Positions 35,465-44,224 of a stretch of DNA of 64,000 nt are shown piece by piece (positions within the stretch are counted from its first letter, which is position 1; every line of letters begins with the position of its first letter). Below the pieces are notes generated by a model that worked only from the letters and a program-made list of their open reading frames with translations, made no database searches and had not been told where the DNA came from. Position numbers and translations under genes: made by a program. This DNA comes from Enterococcus_D entomosocium (GTDB lineage Bacteria > Bacillota > Bacilli > Lactobacillales > Enterococcaceae), in the NCBI RefSeq assembly GCF_030441895.1, contig NZ_JARJAS010000009.1, one strand, 5' to 3'.

Positions 35465-35685
35465 TTGTGAAATTTATTCAATCGGTTTGCAGAATGCTTT
35501 TATAACAAGGAAAACCTTTGATTTTGAATACATATTTTTTCACAATCTTTTTACTTGCAAGACGAAAATAATTTTGATATAGAAACTTAACCCGCTGAAA
35601 GTGACGTATATCAACGGAAAACTGTCACAAATTTTTAAAATCGCGAAAAAGTTGATAGTTTTTAAATTCACAAGCGAGCTATAAT
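35465..35685. promoter_or_regulatory. nox control region with Rex-like half sites
   Basis: TATAAT at 35680-35685 is the probable -10 box of nox; the -35 region is poor. The perfect Rex half site TTCACAA (or its complement) occurs at 35465-35471, 35539-35545 and 35667-35673, the last directly upstream of the -10. None forms a full TTGTGAA-N4-TTCACAA palindrome. Confidence 0.4.
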
Positions 35686-35715
35686 GACAATGTAAACAAA
35701 AGGAGGAAATTTTCC

Positions 35716-37050
35716 ATGACAAAAACAGTTATTATCGGTGCAAACCACGCGGGGATTGCTGCTGCCAATACACTATTAGATAACTACAAAGACCAAGAGG
35801 TCGTAATGATCGACCGTAATACAAACTTAAGCTACCTAGGTTGTGGGACTGCTTTATGGGTTGGACGTCAAATCGATTCATACGAAGGCTTGTTCTATAC
35901 AAAACGTGAAGATTTTGAAGCAAAAGGTGCAAAAATTCATATGGAAACAGTGGTTGACCATATCGATTTTGAGAAAAAAGAAGTGCACGCTGTAACCAAT
36001 GACGGTGAAACGATCGTTGAATCTTATGATAAAGTTGTCATCGCAACTGGTTCTGTGCCAATTTCACCAAAAGTACCTGGACGTGATTTGAAAAACATCC
36101 ATTTCTTGAAAAAATTCCAAGATGGACAAACGGTTGATAAAGAGTTAGCCTCAGAAGACGTGAAAAACGTTGCCGTTATCGGTGCTGGTTACATCGGTGT
36201 TGAAATTGCTGAAGCAGCAAAACGCCGTGGCAAAAATGTGTTGCTTTTTGATGCAGCGACACGGGCATTGCCAAACTACTACGACAAATGGTTCACAGAA
36301 GATATGGACAAAAACTTAGCTGACAATGGTATTGAATTGCATTTCGGTGAATTAGCACGTGAATACAAAGGAACAGAGAAAGTAGAAGCAGTTGTAACAG
36401 ACAACGGCGAATACCCAGTTGATCTAGTGATCAACGCGATCGGTTTCTTACCAAACAACGAGTTAGGCAAAGATCATTTGGAATTGTTTGCTAACGGCGC
36501 GTACTTAGTGGACCGCCATCAACGGACAAGCGATGCAGATGTTTACGCAGTCGGTGACTGTGCAACGGTGTACTCAAATGCTTTGCAACAAACAACGTAT
36601 ATCGCATTAGCAACGAATGCCGTACGTTCAGGGATCGTCGCTGCCCATAATATCGGCGGAACGTCTCTAGAATCAACAGGTGTTCAAGGATCAAACGGGA
36701 TTTCGATCTTCGGCTACAACATGGTTTCAACTGGCTTGTCAGTCGAAGCTGCCGAACGTAATGGCATGAAAGTGAAATACTCTGATTACGAAGATACCCA
36801 AAAACCAGGCTTCATGAAAGAAAATGCGACGGTTAAGATCCGCATCGTCTATGAAGAAGAAACACGCCGCATCGTTGGTGCACAAATGGCATCACGTACA
36901 TCTGAAATCGCAATGGGCATCCACATGTTCTCACTAGCGATCGAAGAAGGCGTAACGATCGACAAGATGAAGCTATTAGATATCTTCTTCTTGCCTCACT
37001 TCAATCAACCATACAACTACATCACGATGGCTGCGTTGAAAGCAGAATAA
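35716..37050 (+). CDS. nox: Water-forming NADH oxidase (FAD-dependent)
   Basis: A 444-residue flavoprotein of the NADH oxidase/CoA-disulfide reductase group. The N-terminal FAD motif is VIIGANHAGIAAANTL, the redox-active cysteine is Cys43 in SYLGCGT, and the NAD motif is VAVIGAGYIGVEIAEA near residue 155. A single active cysteine cycling through sulfenic acid allows four-electron reduction of O2 to water, regenerating NAD+ during aerobic fermentation. AAAGGAGG lies 10 nt upstream. Strong ribosome binding site and favoured codons suggest high expression. Confidence 0.95.
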   Translation: MTKTVIIGANHAGIAAANTLLDNYKDQEVVMIDRNTNLSYLGCGTALWVGRQIDSYEGLFYTKREDFEAKGAKIHMETVVDHIDFEKKEVHAVTNDGETIVESYDKVVIATGSVPISPKVPGRDLKNIHFLKKFQDGQTVDKELASEDVKNVAVIGAGYIGVEIAEAAKRRGKNVLLFDAATRALPNYYDKWFTEDMDKNLADNGIELHFGELAREYKGTEKVEAVVTDNGEYPVDLVINAIGFLPNNELGKDHLELFANGAYLVDRHQRTSDADVYAVGDCATVYSNALQQTTYIALATNAVRSGIVAAHNIGGTSLESTGVQGSNGISIFGYNMVSTGLSVEAAERNGMKVKYSDYEDTQKPGFMKENATVKIRIVYEEETRRIVGAQMASRTSEIAMGIHMFSLAIEEGVTIDKMKLLDIFFLPHFNQPYNYITMAALKAE

Positions 37051-37059
37051 GAAACACGA

Positions 37060-37089
37060 AAGTCGGAGCGTATGCTCCGGCTTTTTTTT
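37060..37089 (+). terminator. Intrinsic terminator after nox
   Basis: AGTCGGAGC pairs with GCTCCGGCT around a GTAT loop, followed by eight T. Confidence 0.9.
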
Positions 37090-37108
37090 GAAACAATCAT
37101 GAAAACTG

Positions 37109-37137
37109 TTGACAATAAGAGGAAAAAGCAGTATACT
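37109..37137 (+). promoter_or_regulatory. Strong promoter of infC-rpmI-rplT
   Basis: Perfect TTGACA at 37109-37114 and TATACT at 37132-37137 with a 17-bp spacer. Confidence 0.85.
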
Positions 37138-37144
37138 ATAAAAG

Positions 37145-37265
37145 TTGAGAAATAAAAGCAGAAGCACCCGCTTCTCGCCTGAGTGAAGATATCGCTGGGC
37201 AGAATAGGATTCCTACCATTTATTTGTGTGGAGTACGTGCGGGTTCGTGAAGAACTCGTTTTTTT
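37145..37265 (+). ncRNA. L20-type ribosomal protein leader upstream of infC
   Basis: The 180-nt leader ends in a terminator hairpin (CGGGTTC at 37240-37246 with GAACTCG at 37252-37258, then seven T). ACCCGC at 37166-37171 can pair with GCGGGT at 37239-37244 and would then dissolve the terminator. Firmicutes infC operons are known to use such a switch, in which excess L20 favours termination. The middle part was not folded in detail. Confidence 0.7.
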
Positions 37266-37326
37266 ATTGTCTGATTTCGAATCGACAAGCTTTTCTTTCT
37301 CTCAAAAAACTCGGAGGTGAATGACC

Positions 37327-37842
37327 ATAGCAAAGGATATGATGGTAAACGACGGCATTCGTGCACGTGAATTGCGTTTGATTGATCAAAACGGCGAACA
37401 ACTTGGTGTAAAGAGTAAAGCTGAAGCATTGCAAATTGCAGAACGAGCAAACCTTGATGTGGTATTGGTGGCACCAAATGCTAAGCCGCCAGTAGCAAGA
37501 ATTATGGATTACGGGAAATTCCGCTTTGAGCAACAGAAAAAAGACCGTGAAGCTCGTAAGAAACAAAAAGTAATCAACATTAAAGAGGTTCGTTTAAGTC
37601 CAACGATCGACGTCAATGATTTCAATACAAAATTGCGTAATGCACGTAAATTCCTTGAAAAAGGGGACAAAGTGAAAGCTTCGATCCGTTTCAAAGGCCG
37701 TGCCATTACCCATAAAGAAATTGGTCAGAAAGTGTTAGATCGTTTGGCGGAAGAAACTGCTGATTTGGCAACTGTTGAGCAAAAGCCAAAAATGGATGGC
37801 CGCAGTATGTTCTTAGTCTTAGCACCAAAAAACGATAAATAA
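37327..37842 (+). CDS. infC: Translation initiation factor IF-3, probable AUA start
   Basis: A 171-residue IF-3 with the N-terminal [22 protein letters not shown] motif, the [14 protein letters not shown] linker and the C-terminal domain. An in-frame ATG at 37321 lies only 3 nt after GGAGG (37313-37317), too close for good initiation, while ATA 37327 lies 9 nt away and aligns with the AUU start of Bacillus infC (I-S-K-D versus I-A-K-D). IF-3 represses rare start codons on its own mRNA. If ATG is used the protein is two residues longer. First gene of infC-rpmI-rplT. Confidence 0.9.
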   Translation: MAKDMMVNDGIRARELRLIDQNGEQLGVKSKAEALQIAERANLDVVLVAPNAKPPVARIMDYGKFRFEQQKKDREARKKQKVINIKEVRLSPTIDVNDFNTKLRNARKFLEKGDKVKASIRFKGRAITHKEIGQKVLDRLAEETADLATVEQKPKMDGRSMFLVLAPKNDK

Positions 37843-37902
37843 TGACTCACTGAGTTTCAGTTTAAAGTCAGATAACGAAAGATTTTGAGGAGGAAATTAG
37901 TT

Positions 37903-38103
37903 ATGCCAAAACAAAAAACACACCGCGGATTAGCAAAACGCGTAAAACGCACTGGCGGCGGCGGATTGAAACGCTTCCGTGCCTTTACCAGTCACCGTTT
38001 CCACGGCAAAACAAAAAAACAACGTCGTCAATTGCGTAAAGCTTCAATGGTTTCAGCTGGCGATTACAAACGTATCCGTCAACAACTAGCACGCATGAAA
38101 TAA
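37903..38103 (+). CDS. rpmI: 50S ribosomal protein L35
   Basis: A 66-residue, very basic protein of standard L35 length ([17 protein letters not shown] start). GAGGAGG precedes ATG 37903. It lies between infC and rplT as in most Firmicutes. Confidence 0.97.
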   Translation: MPKQKTHRGLAKRVKRTGGGGLKRFRAFTSHRFHGKTKKQRRQLRKASMVSAGDYKRIRQQLARMK

Positions 38104-38166
38104 TTGCGTAACCCAAGCTTCACGTATACAAACAATTATCGATTTTCATATTAGGAGGAATTATAC

Positions 38167-38526
38167 ATGGCACGTGTTAAAGGTGGAACAGTAACTCGTA
38201 AACGTCGTAAAAAAGTGCTTAAATTAGCAAAAGGTTACTACGGTTCTAAACACACTCTATTTAAAACAGCAAAAGAACAAGTAATGAATTCATACAACTA
38301 CGCATACCGCGATCGTCGTCAAAAGAAACGCGACTTCCGCAAATTGTGGATCGCTCGTATCAACGCAGCGGCTCGTATGAATGGCTTAAGCTACTCAAAA
38401 TTGATGCACGGCTTGAAATTAGCTGAAATCGACATCAACCGCAAAATGTTAGCTGACTTGGCTGTAAACGATGCAGCAGCATTTACTGCATTAGCTGACC
38501 AAGCAAAAGACGCTTTAAACAAATAA
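38167..38526 (+). CDS. rplT: 50S ribosomal protein L20
   Basis: A 119-residue protein with the full L20 sequence ([20 protein letters not shown], then [18 protein letters not shown]). It binds 23S rRNA early in assembly and in Firmicutes also binds the infC leader to repress the operon. AGGAGG precedes ATG 38167. Confidence 0.98.
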   Translation: MARVKGGTVTRKRRKKVLKLAKGYYGSKHTLFKTAKEQVMNSYNYAYRDRRQKKRDFRKLWIARINAAARMNGLSYSKLMHGLKLAEIDINRKMLADLAVNDAAAFTALADQAKDALNK

Positions 38527-38549
38527 TCAATCGTTGGCAACAACGTTAG

Positions 38550-38576
38550 CCCCGCTCTTTGAGCGGGGTTTTTTTG
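38550..38576 (+). terminator. Intrinsic terminator after rplT
   Basis: CCCCGCTC-TTT-GAGCGGGG followed by eight T. Confidence 0.95.
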
Positions 38577-38720
38577 TTTTTCTCGGTGACCGAGGAATGG
38601 TTTCTCACTATCTTTCATACGTTTCTTTCCATTAAGCGAAAAATAGATTATACTTTTGAAAGCGGTTATTTTATTTATCTCACGACTTTTCCACGAACAC
38701 TGCAGCAAAAGGAGCTTACG

Positions 38721-40340
38721 ATGGCGATTGATTTATGGCGGCATTTTAAAAAAGGATTGACGGTATATATTGGGATTGGAATTGCGGTCTCATTTTTGAG
38801 TGCCGCGAATGTCTTTTATTTTCAAAAATTACTCGATTCATTTGGCAAGACATTTGATTGGTCAGTTATTTTTATCTATGGGTTAACGCTTGTACTGGTA
38901 CCGCTTTTGTCCTATCTCGAGCAGAAACCCAAAACGAAATTGCACAACAGCATGTATTTCTATCTCAAAGAACAAGCTTTAGTGAAAATCAGCAAGATTA
39001 CCTATTCTGAATACTTGCAGATTGGCTCTGGAGCACTCTTACAGAAAACTGAAGCGGGAGCAGCGGCGGGTAGAAATATCCATTTGAATTTTTATGGACG
39101 CTTGTTTAAAGAATTGCTTCCCGAAACACTGTTTAACTTAGCTTTTATTGCTATGATCGATAAAAGGTTGATTCCAGCGATCCTTGTGGGCTATCTAGTG
39201 GTGTTTATCGTGACCAATTTGCTTTTGAAAGTTTTACGCTCTCTCAAAGAACGTGCGCTAGTTTCAGAAGAAGCCATGAACAGCACCTTTATCCGCGGAT
39301 TAACGGAAATGGTCACGTTTCGGATCAATAAACGGTTTGAAAAAGAGATCGCACAATATAAAAATATGTCTGCTGACACAACAGAACGTTTGACGAAAAT
39401 GACGATGATCCATGAGTTTTTCTTTGGTTTTTTTGCAGTTTTAGTCGCATTGATCAAAGTCGCAATTGTGGTATTGGCATTCACAAATCAGATTACAGTC
39501 AGCTTGGGCGGTTTAGCAGCACTGATTATTTATGTGGATCGAATCTATACGCCTGTTGCAATATTTAACGTGATTTTTGTTCAATACAGCTTAGATAAAG
39601 TTGCCTTTGCACGGTTAAATGAATTTTTCTATCTGCCAGAGGACAAAGCATTAACACAAGGAGATGCATTGTCTGAGACCATCAACTATATCACAGTTAA
39701 GGATCTATCCGTCATACTTCAAGAAAAGAAAATCTTAACCGATAGCACACTGGAGCTGAAGCGGGGAGCGATTTATGGGTTAGTAGGAGAAAGCGGCGCA
39801 GGAAAATCAACGCTGATCAAAACGATTTTAGGCTTGTATCAGCCGACGACCGGTGCAGTTCTGATCAATCACAAAAATTTGGCTGCTTACAACTTAAATG
39901 ATTACTATCAGCATGTCTTTTATCTATCGCAAGATGCGCCAATATTCCAAGGAACGCTGAAAGAAAATATCATTTTTGATAAGGAAATCGCAGACGAGGA
40001 AATCATAGCGGTATTAGAAAAATGTCAATTAGGCGCATTCTATCAGGCACTCAAGGGAGGAATGTCTGCTGAAATTGGAGAAAAAGGAGCCAACCTTTCT
40101 GGTGGGGAAAAACAGCGGATCGCTTTTGCCCGATTGTTTTTCACAAACGCAGAAGTCATTGTCCTTGATGAAGCCACATCTGCTTTAGACGAAACAACAG
40201 AAGAAAAGCTTTTTGCAGCGATCAAAGACCAATTGAAAAATAAACTAGTCATTATGATCACCCATCGCCCGAAAAATTTGATTTATGCGGATGAGATCAT
40301 TGAATTGAAAAAAACACAGGTTGAAGCGGCTTCATCATAA
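38721..40340 (+). CDS. ABC transporter, fused membrane and ATP-binding domains
   Basis: A 539-residue half-transporter. Residues 1-310 form the membrane domain with about six segments; the ATPase domain has Walker A GESGAGKST, Q-loop LSQDAPIFQGTL, signature LSGGEKQRIAFARL, Walker B VIVLDEATSALDE and H-loop His in MITHRP. It is an exporter-type protein that works as a homodimer. The substrate (peptide, lipid or drug) is unknown; no bacteriocin gene is seen nearby. ATG 38721 follows AAAAGGAGC. It converges on a membrane-bound XRE regulator and the two share a terminator. Confidence 0.9.
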   Translation: MAIDLWRHFKKGLTVYIGIGIAVSFLSAANVFYFQKLLDSFGKTFDWSVIFIYGLTLVLVPLLSYLEQKPKTKLHNSMYFYLKEQALVKISKITYSEYLQIGSGALLQKTEAGAAAGRNIHLNFYGRLFKELLPETLFNLAFIAMIDKRLIPAILVGYLVVFIVTNLLLKVLRSLKERALVSEEAMNSTFIRGLTEMVTFRINKRFEKEIAQYKNMSADTTERLTKMTMIHEFFFGFFAVLVALIKVAIVVLAFTNQITVSLGGLAALIIYVDRIYTPVAIFNVIFVQYSLDKVAFARLNEFFYLPEDKALTQGDALSETINYITVKDLSVILQEKKILTDSTLELKRGAIYGLVGESGAGKSTLIKTILGLYQPTTGAVLINHKNLAAYNLNDYYQHVFYLSQDAPIFQGTLKENIIFDKEIADEEIIAVLEKCQLGAFYQALKGGMSAEIGEKGANLSGGEKQRIAFARLFFTNAEVIVLDEATSALDETTEEKLFAAIKDQLKNKLVIMITHRPKNLIYADEIIELKKTQVEAASS

Positions 40341-40362
40341 AAGCAGCTTCAACCTGTGTTTT
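40311..40362. terminator. Bidirectional intrinsic terminator
   Basis: A 17-bp perfect stem (AAAACACAGGTTGAAGC with GCTTCAACCTGTGTTTT) with an 18-nt loop. It overlaps the last codons of the ABC gene and serves the convergent XRE gene as well. Confidence 0.9.
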
Positions 40363-40364
40363 GA

Positions 40365-40940
40365 TCAGCGCATCAGTAAATGCGGCAGTGTACTAAGCCA
40401 TGCAAGCATGCCGACAATCAAGGCAAAGACCAAGACGATGACTGTTTTTGAGAGGAAATCTTTTTTGATGTCCCGCTTTTTCCTAATGGCATCGAGTTCT
40501 TGATTTTCCATGAAGGCAACGATCTCTTTATACGTTTTGATATTTTGGGTTTTCTTGATTTTTTCGATCTTCAATGCGGCATACATGGAGACGAGCCAAA
40601 AACATAGAGGAGGGGCAATCCACCAGTGTCCTGGTAAAAAGAGAGCAGGCCCAACAGATAATGCGGCCAACAATGTAAAGACTAACATTATTTTCGTGTA
40701 GTGATCCATTGCTGTTTTCTCAATCGTTTCTTTCATTTGTTCAATATCCCCTTTGACTAATTCATCTAAAGAAACATCAAATAGAACACTGAGCAATAAT
40801 AAGTTGTGAACATCAGGATAACTTTTTTCATTCTCCCAATTTGAGATTGTTTGTCGGGAGACATAGAGTTTTTCTGCCAGCCCTTCCTGAGAGAGACTTA
40901 ATCGTTCCCGATGTTTTTTTATTTGTTTGCTTAAGTTCAT
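40365..40940 (-). CDS. XRE-family regulator with C-terminal membrane segments
   Basis: A 191-residue protein. Residues 1-60 are a classical XRE helix-turn-helix (LSLSQEGLAEKLYVSRQTISNWENEKSYPDVHNLLLLS). The rest holds about three membrane segments (near 87-107, 112-130 and 167-187). Such regulators probably respond to the membrane or to a partner protein. ATG 40940 is behind AAGGAG at 8 nt. The convergent ABC exporter gene is the obvious candidate partner, but that is inference. Confidence 0.85.
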   Translation of the reverse strand: MNLSKQIKKHRERLSLSQEGLAEKLYVSRQTISNWENEKSYPDVHNLLLLSVLFDVSLDELVKGDIEQMKETIEKTAMDHYTKIMLVFTLLAALSVGPALFLPGHWWIAPPLCFWLVSMYAALKIEKIKKTQNIKTYKEIVAFMENQELDAIRKKRDIKKDFLSKTVIVLVFALIVGMLAWLSTLPHLLMR

Positions 40941-41490
40941 TTTATCCGCTCCTTCTACCATTAGTGTAGGCCAATGTCTGCTTTTTAACGATCAAATGTC
41001 TTTGACAACGCCTTGAAGTCAAGTGTCAAAATGTTTTTACAGTTGGGTTTATGCTGTTTACACAGCAGTACAGCGTTGATTTTCTTCAACGAATAAGCGA
41101 CAGTCAGCTTTCTTATTGTTTTTTTTTAGAAGCACCTGCTGGTTTCTTAATAAAGAAAATGATGAAGAGCATGTGCTGATTTTTAATGTTTGTCTTTATC
41201 TATTATTCATTAATTTCGCAAAGATGGGAAGAGGAGAAAACAACTAAGCGTGTGAAAGCATCATTTTTCCATTAGTGGATCTTTAAAAGTCCCTGTGTGT
41301 TGAAATGGAGCCATTCAGAAGTCACGTCTGTTTGTTGGTTCTGTTCTAGAAGAAAATCGACTGTTGATAAGCATATCTCCCCATAAAAACGTCTGCTTTG
41401 TGCTATACTGAGGCTTTGTAAAAATAAGTTTGTACAAGCAAGCAGCAACGGTTTTTTCATTGATTGCTTGCAAGAAGGAGCGTATACGCA
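40941..41490. other. 550-bp intergenic region with several inverted repeats
   Basis: No credible gene. Notable structure: a nested inverted repeat at 41001-41030 (TTTGACA/TGTCAAA outside CTTGA/TCAAG), a hairpin GCTGT-ttac-ACAGC near 41053-41067, CGTTGA/TCAACG near 41074-41091, AATAAG/CTTATT near 41093-41118 followed by nine or ten T (terminator-like), and TTTCTT-aata-AAGAAA near 41142-41158. An extended -10 box lies at 41401-41409. A 62-codon minus-strand frame at its right end has no ribosome binding site. Confidence 0.5.
41401..41409 (+). promoter_or_regulatory. Predicted extended -10 promoter of the ECF transporter operon
   Basis: TGC followed directly by TATACT, about 80 nt ahead of the S-component start. 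The -35 region is poor, as is usual for extended -10 promoters. Confidence 0.5.
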
Positions 41491-42090
41491 GTGAAAAAAC
41501 TAAAGGTTCAAGATTTAATTGCAGTGGGGATCTATACAGCGATCTATTTTCTTTTAATGAGCGTCTGTCTATTGATTTTGCGTTTTGTGATCCCAGGTTT
41601 TCATAATTTATTTATTCCAGCAGTCACCGCTTTGTTTTCTGGCATTATCTATCTGATTTTATTGAATAAAGTACCGAAATTTGGCGCAATCACCATTATG
41701 GGTACCGTGGTAGGGCTCTTTTTTTTGATTTCAGGACATTTTCCATTGGCCTTTTTGCCCAATATGATTTGTGCCTTAACAGCTGATTTGATTCAATACA
41801 AAACAAAGCTCAAAGAGAACGTTCGCGTACTGGCGAGTTATATCGTCTTTAGTTTTGGCTTGATGGGCCCGATCTTGCCCCTGTGGTTTATGAAAAATGC
41901 CTACATCGATTCATTAGTGGCTCGCGGAAAAGATGAAACCTACATTGCCGGTGTGTTTGCTCATACCTCCAATGTGATGTTGGGGCTTTGTGCATTGGCC
42001 GTTTTGATTGGTGCGGTGGCTGGTTTAGGCATTGGTAGCCGCTTGATGGAAAAACATTTTCAACCAACGATCCAATCGCATAAAGGGTGA
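41491..42090 (+). CDS. ECF transporter substrate-binding (S) component, Trep_Strep/MptD-like
   Basis: A 199-residue membrane protein with about six hydrophobic segments, beginning VKKLKVQDLIAVGIYTAIYF, the alanine/isoleucine-rich first helix through which S components dock on EcfT. The layout fits the Trep_Strep family, whose ligands are unknown. The start is GTG 41491 with GAAGGAG 10 nt upstream. It overlaps the next gene by 4 nt. A dedicated T and A-A' pair follows, so this is a group I ECF transporter rather than one using the shared module. Confidence 0.8.
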   Translation: MKKLKVQDLIAVGIYTAIYFLLMSVCLLILRFVIPGFHNLFIPAVTALFSGIIYLILLNKVPKFGAITIMGTVVGLFFLISGHFPLAFLPNMICALTADLIQYKTKLKENVRVLASYIVFSFGLMGPILPLWFMKNAYIDSLVARGKDETYIAGVFAHTSNVMLGLCALAVLIGAVAGLGIGSRLMEKHFQPTIQSHKG

Positions 42091-42788
42091 GGAATGTGTC
42101 GAAAACAAGGTTTGATCCCCGCAGCAAATTGGCGGTGATTCTCTTTGCTAGTTTTACTATGATGGTGTCCATTAGCTGGATCGATGAGTTTGTCTTTGTC
42201 ACGTTCTTGCTGCTGCTATTTTTAGTCAGCGGCTTTTGGAAAAAAGGCCTGATGTTCTATGGCGTGTTTGTCTTGCTGACACTGGCAGATAGTTTTTTGT
42301 TTCGCCAAGGAAACCACCTATTGATCGTGTTGCTGGATTTCTTTTCCGTCGGTTATCGCCGCTTATTGCCAACGATCATGGCGGCGGCTTTTGCCATTAG
42401 TGGGACGAAGAACAGTGAGTGGATGGCGGCGTTGCAAAAAATGCACGTGCCCAATGTATTATTAGTCCCGCTGGCAGTCTTATTTCGTTTTTTTCCCACA
42501 TTGGTACAAGATTTCAAAAGTATTCGCCAAGCGATGCGCTTTCGCGGCATCTCGCTGTCGGCAGGATCGATCTTGCTTCATCCACTGCAAAGTGCGGAGT
42601 ATTTTTTGATCCCATTACTGATGTCGGCTGAAAAGACCGCAACCGAACTGTCGGCTACGGCGCTGGTTCGCGGGTTAGCATCAGAAACTCCCCATACCAC
42701 CGTCCACGAACTGAAGCTGCGCTGGTGGGATGGCTTGGTCTTTTTAGCATTAGGCGGCTTTATCGTGAAAAGGATGTGGCTTGGATGA
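42087..42788 (+). CDS. ECF transporter transmembrane (T) component
   Basis: A 233-residue CbiQ/EcfT-type protein. It starts with DPRSKLAVILFASF, typical of EcfT, and has the coupling-helix motifs FKSIRQAMRFRG and the SAEKTATELSATALVRG region with the Ala-Arg-Gly-like signature used to contact the ATPases. The start is uncertain: GTG 42087 overlaps the S gene, GTG 42096 is an alternative. Its end overlaps the ATPase gene by 4 nt. Confidence 0.85.
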   Translation: MRNVSKTRFDPRSKLAVILFASFTMMVSISWIDEFVFVTFLLLLFLVSGFWKKGLMFYGVFVLLTLADSFLFRQGNHLLIVLLDFFSVGYRRLLPTIMAAAFAISGTKNSEWMAALQKMHVPNVLLVPLAVLFRFFPTLVQDFKSIRQAMRFRGISLSAGSILLHPLQSAEYFLIPLLMSAEKTATELSATALVRGLASETPHTTVHELKLRWWDGLVFLALGGFIVKRMWLG

Positions 42789-44221
42789 TCACACTAGAAC
42801 AAGTGTCAGTGAAACGAGAAAATCGAACCGTATTATCTGAGCTTTCTTTGACAGTCGCAGCTGGGGAAGTTATCGTTTTGTGCGGCGCTAGCGGCAGCGG
42901 AAAATCGACCTTGCTCAATGTTTTGAATGGCTTGATCCCTGAGCTGTATCCCGCCGAAGTGCAAGGAAAGATCCGTGTCGGAGAAACAGACTTGCCAGTT
43001 GCCGATTTCTCCCATTATGCCCAGACGATTGGCGTCGTCTTTCAAAACCCCAAGACTCAATTTTTCACCACGGATGTCTATTCGGAGTTAGCTTTTTCGA
43101 TGGAAAATGCGGGCGTCGCACCAGAAAACATTCGGCAGCGAATCACCGAAGTAGCACAGCAGTTTTCCCTGACCCCGTTGCTTGATGCTAGTGTCTTTGA
43201 CCTATCTGGTGGGGAGAAGCAGCTGATTGCTCTCGCTGCAGCCACGATGCTGCCCCATGATGTGTTCTTATTGGATGAGCCTTCCAGTAATTTGGATCAA
43301 GAAGCGATCCAAAAGTTGACTCAAGGATTGGCTTCTTTAAAACAACAAGGGAAAACCATTGTGATCGCCGAACACCGCTTGGCGTATTTGGCGCCACTGG
43401 CAGACCGCTTTTGCTTATTAGAAGCAGGGCGGTTGCGGGCGTCCTATCCAGCAGCTCAGCTGTTGTCACTGCCCGAGGAGGCAATTCACGAGTTGGGATT
43501 GCGAAAAGTAGGCGAGGCGGCATTGGAAAATCAGCACTGCCGAGAATCTTTGCCAGAAAAGTCTGGATTAAGGGCAACGCATCTGCAGATCAAGCAATCG
43601 AAACGCTCAGCAAACAGCAGAAATTGGGCGCTTAACTTGCCTGAACTACAATTGCCGACGAAGCAAGCTGTGGGGATCGTTGGACCAAATGGTGCTGGCA
43701 AAAGTACGTTGGTGCAAGTCCTGTCAGGATTGAAAAAATGTCCAGAAGCAGTATTTGCCATCAATGGACAAAAGCGGACCCAAAAGCAGCTGCTGCAGGA
43801 AAGCTTTCTTGTGATGCAGGATGTTAACTTGCAGCTGTTTTTTGAAACGGTGGAAAAAGAGCTGCTGATCAAAGCCCAAAACCCAGCTCGTTTTGAAGAA
43901 ATTGTCTCATTGTTGCACTTAACACCACTCCTTGCCCGACATCCGCAAAGCTTGTCGGGTGGGGAAAAACAACGAGTTGCGATTGGCAGTGCCTTGCTTT
44001 CTGGCAAACGTTTGTTGTTTTTCGATGAACCAACGAGTGGATTAGATTTGCAGCAAATGGAGGAAGTCGCAAAACTACTGCGAATAGTTGCCAAAGAAGT
44101 TGATTTATTAGCCGTGATCAGTCATGATCGTGAGTTTTTAGCTGAAACATGTCCTTACATGATTCAACTCGAAAAAGGAGAACTTGTTGGCACGTATCAG
44201 CTGGCAAAAAATATGGAATAA
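42785..44221 (+). CDS. ECF transporter fused ATPase (A-A')
   Basis: A 478-residue protein with two complete ABC ATPase domains in tandem. The first has Walker A GASGSGKST and signature LSGGEKQLIAL; the second GPNGAGKST and LSGGEKQRVAIG, each with Walker B (DVFLLDEPSS, LLFFDEPTS). Both ATP sites look competent. The fused form replaces separate EcfA and EcfA' proteins. ATG 42785 overlaps the T-component stop. Last gene of the S-T-A operon. Confidence 0.9.
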   Translation: MITLEQVSVKRENRTVLSELSLTVAAGEVIVLCGASGSGKSTLLNVLNGLIPELYPAEVQGKIRVGETDLPVADFSHYAQTIGVVFQNPKTQFFTTDVYSELAFSMENAGVAPENIRQRITEVAQQFSLTPLLDASVFDLSGGEKQLIALAAATMLPHDVFLLDEPSSNLDQEAIQKLTQGLASLKQQGKTIVIAEHRLAYLAPLADRFCLLEAGRLRASYPAAQLLSLPEEAIHELGLRKVGEAALENQHCRESLPEKSGLRATHLQIKQSKRSANSRNWALNLPELQLPTKQAVGIVGPNGAGKSTLVQVLSGLKKCPEAVFAINGQKRTQKQLLQESFLVMQDVNLQLFFETVEKELLIKAQNPARFEEIVSLLHLTPLLARHPQSLSGGEKQRVAIGSALLSGKRLLFFDEPTSGLDLQQMEEVAKLLRIVAKEVDLLAVISHDREFLAETCPYMIQLEKGELVGTYQLAKNME

Positions 44222-44224
44222 CTG

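Noticed and set aside
35465..35482. Complete Rex operator at the first half site
   Set aside because: The second arm does not match; only the half site is supported.
37321..37326. ATG 37321 as start of infC
   Set aside because: Only 3 nt from GGAGG; kept as alternative, with ATA 37327 preferred.
41272..41460. 62-codon minus-strand frame with a hydrophobic start
   Set aside because: No ribosome binding site; it overlaps the ECF operon promoter and leader.
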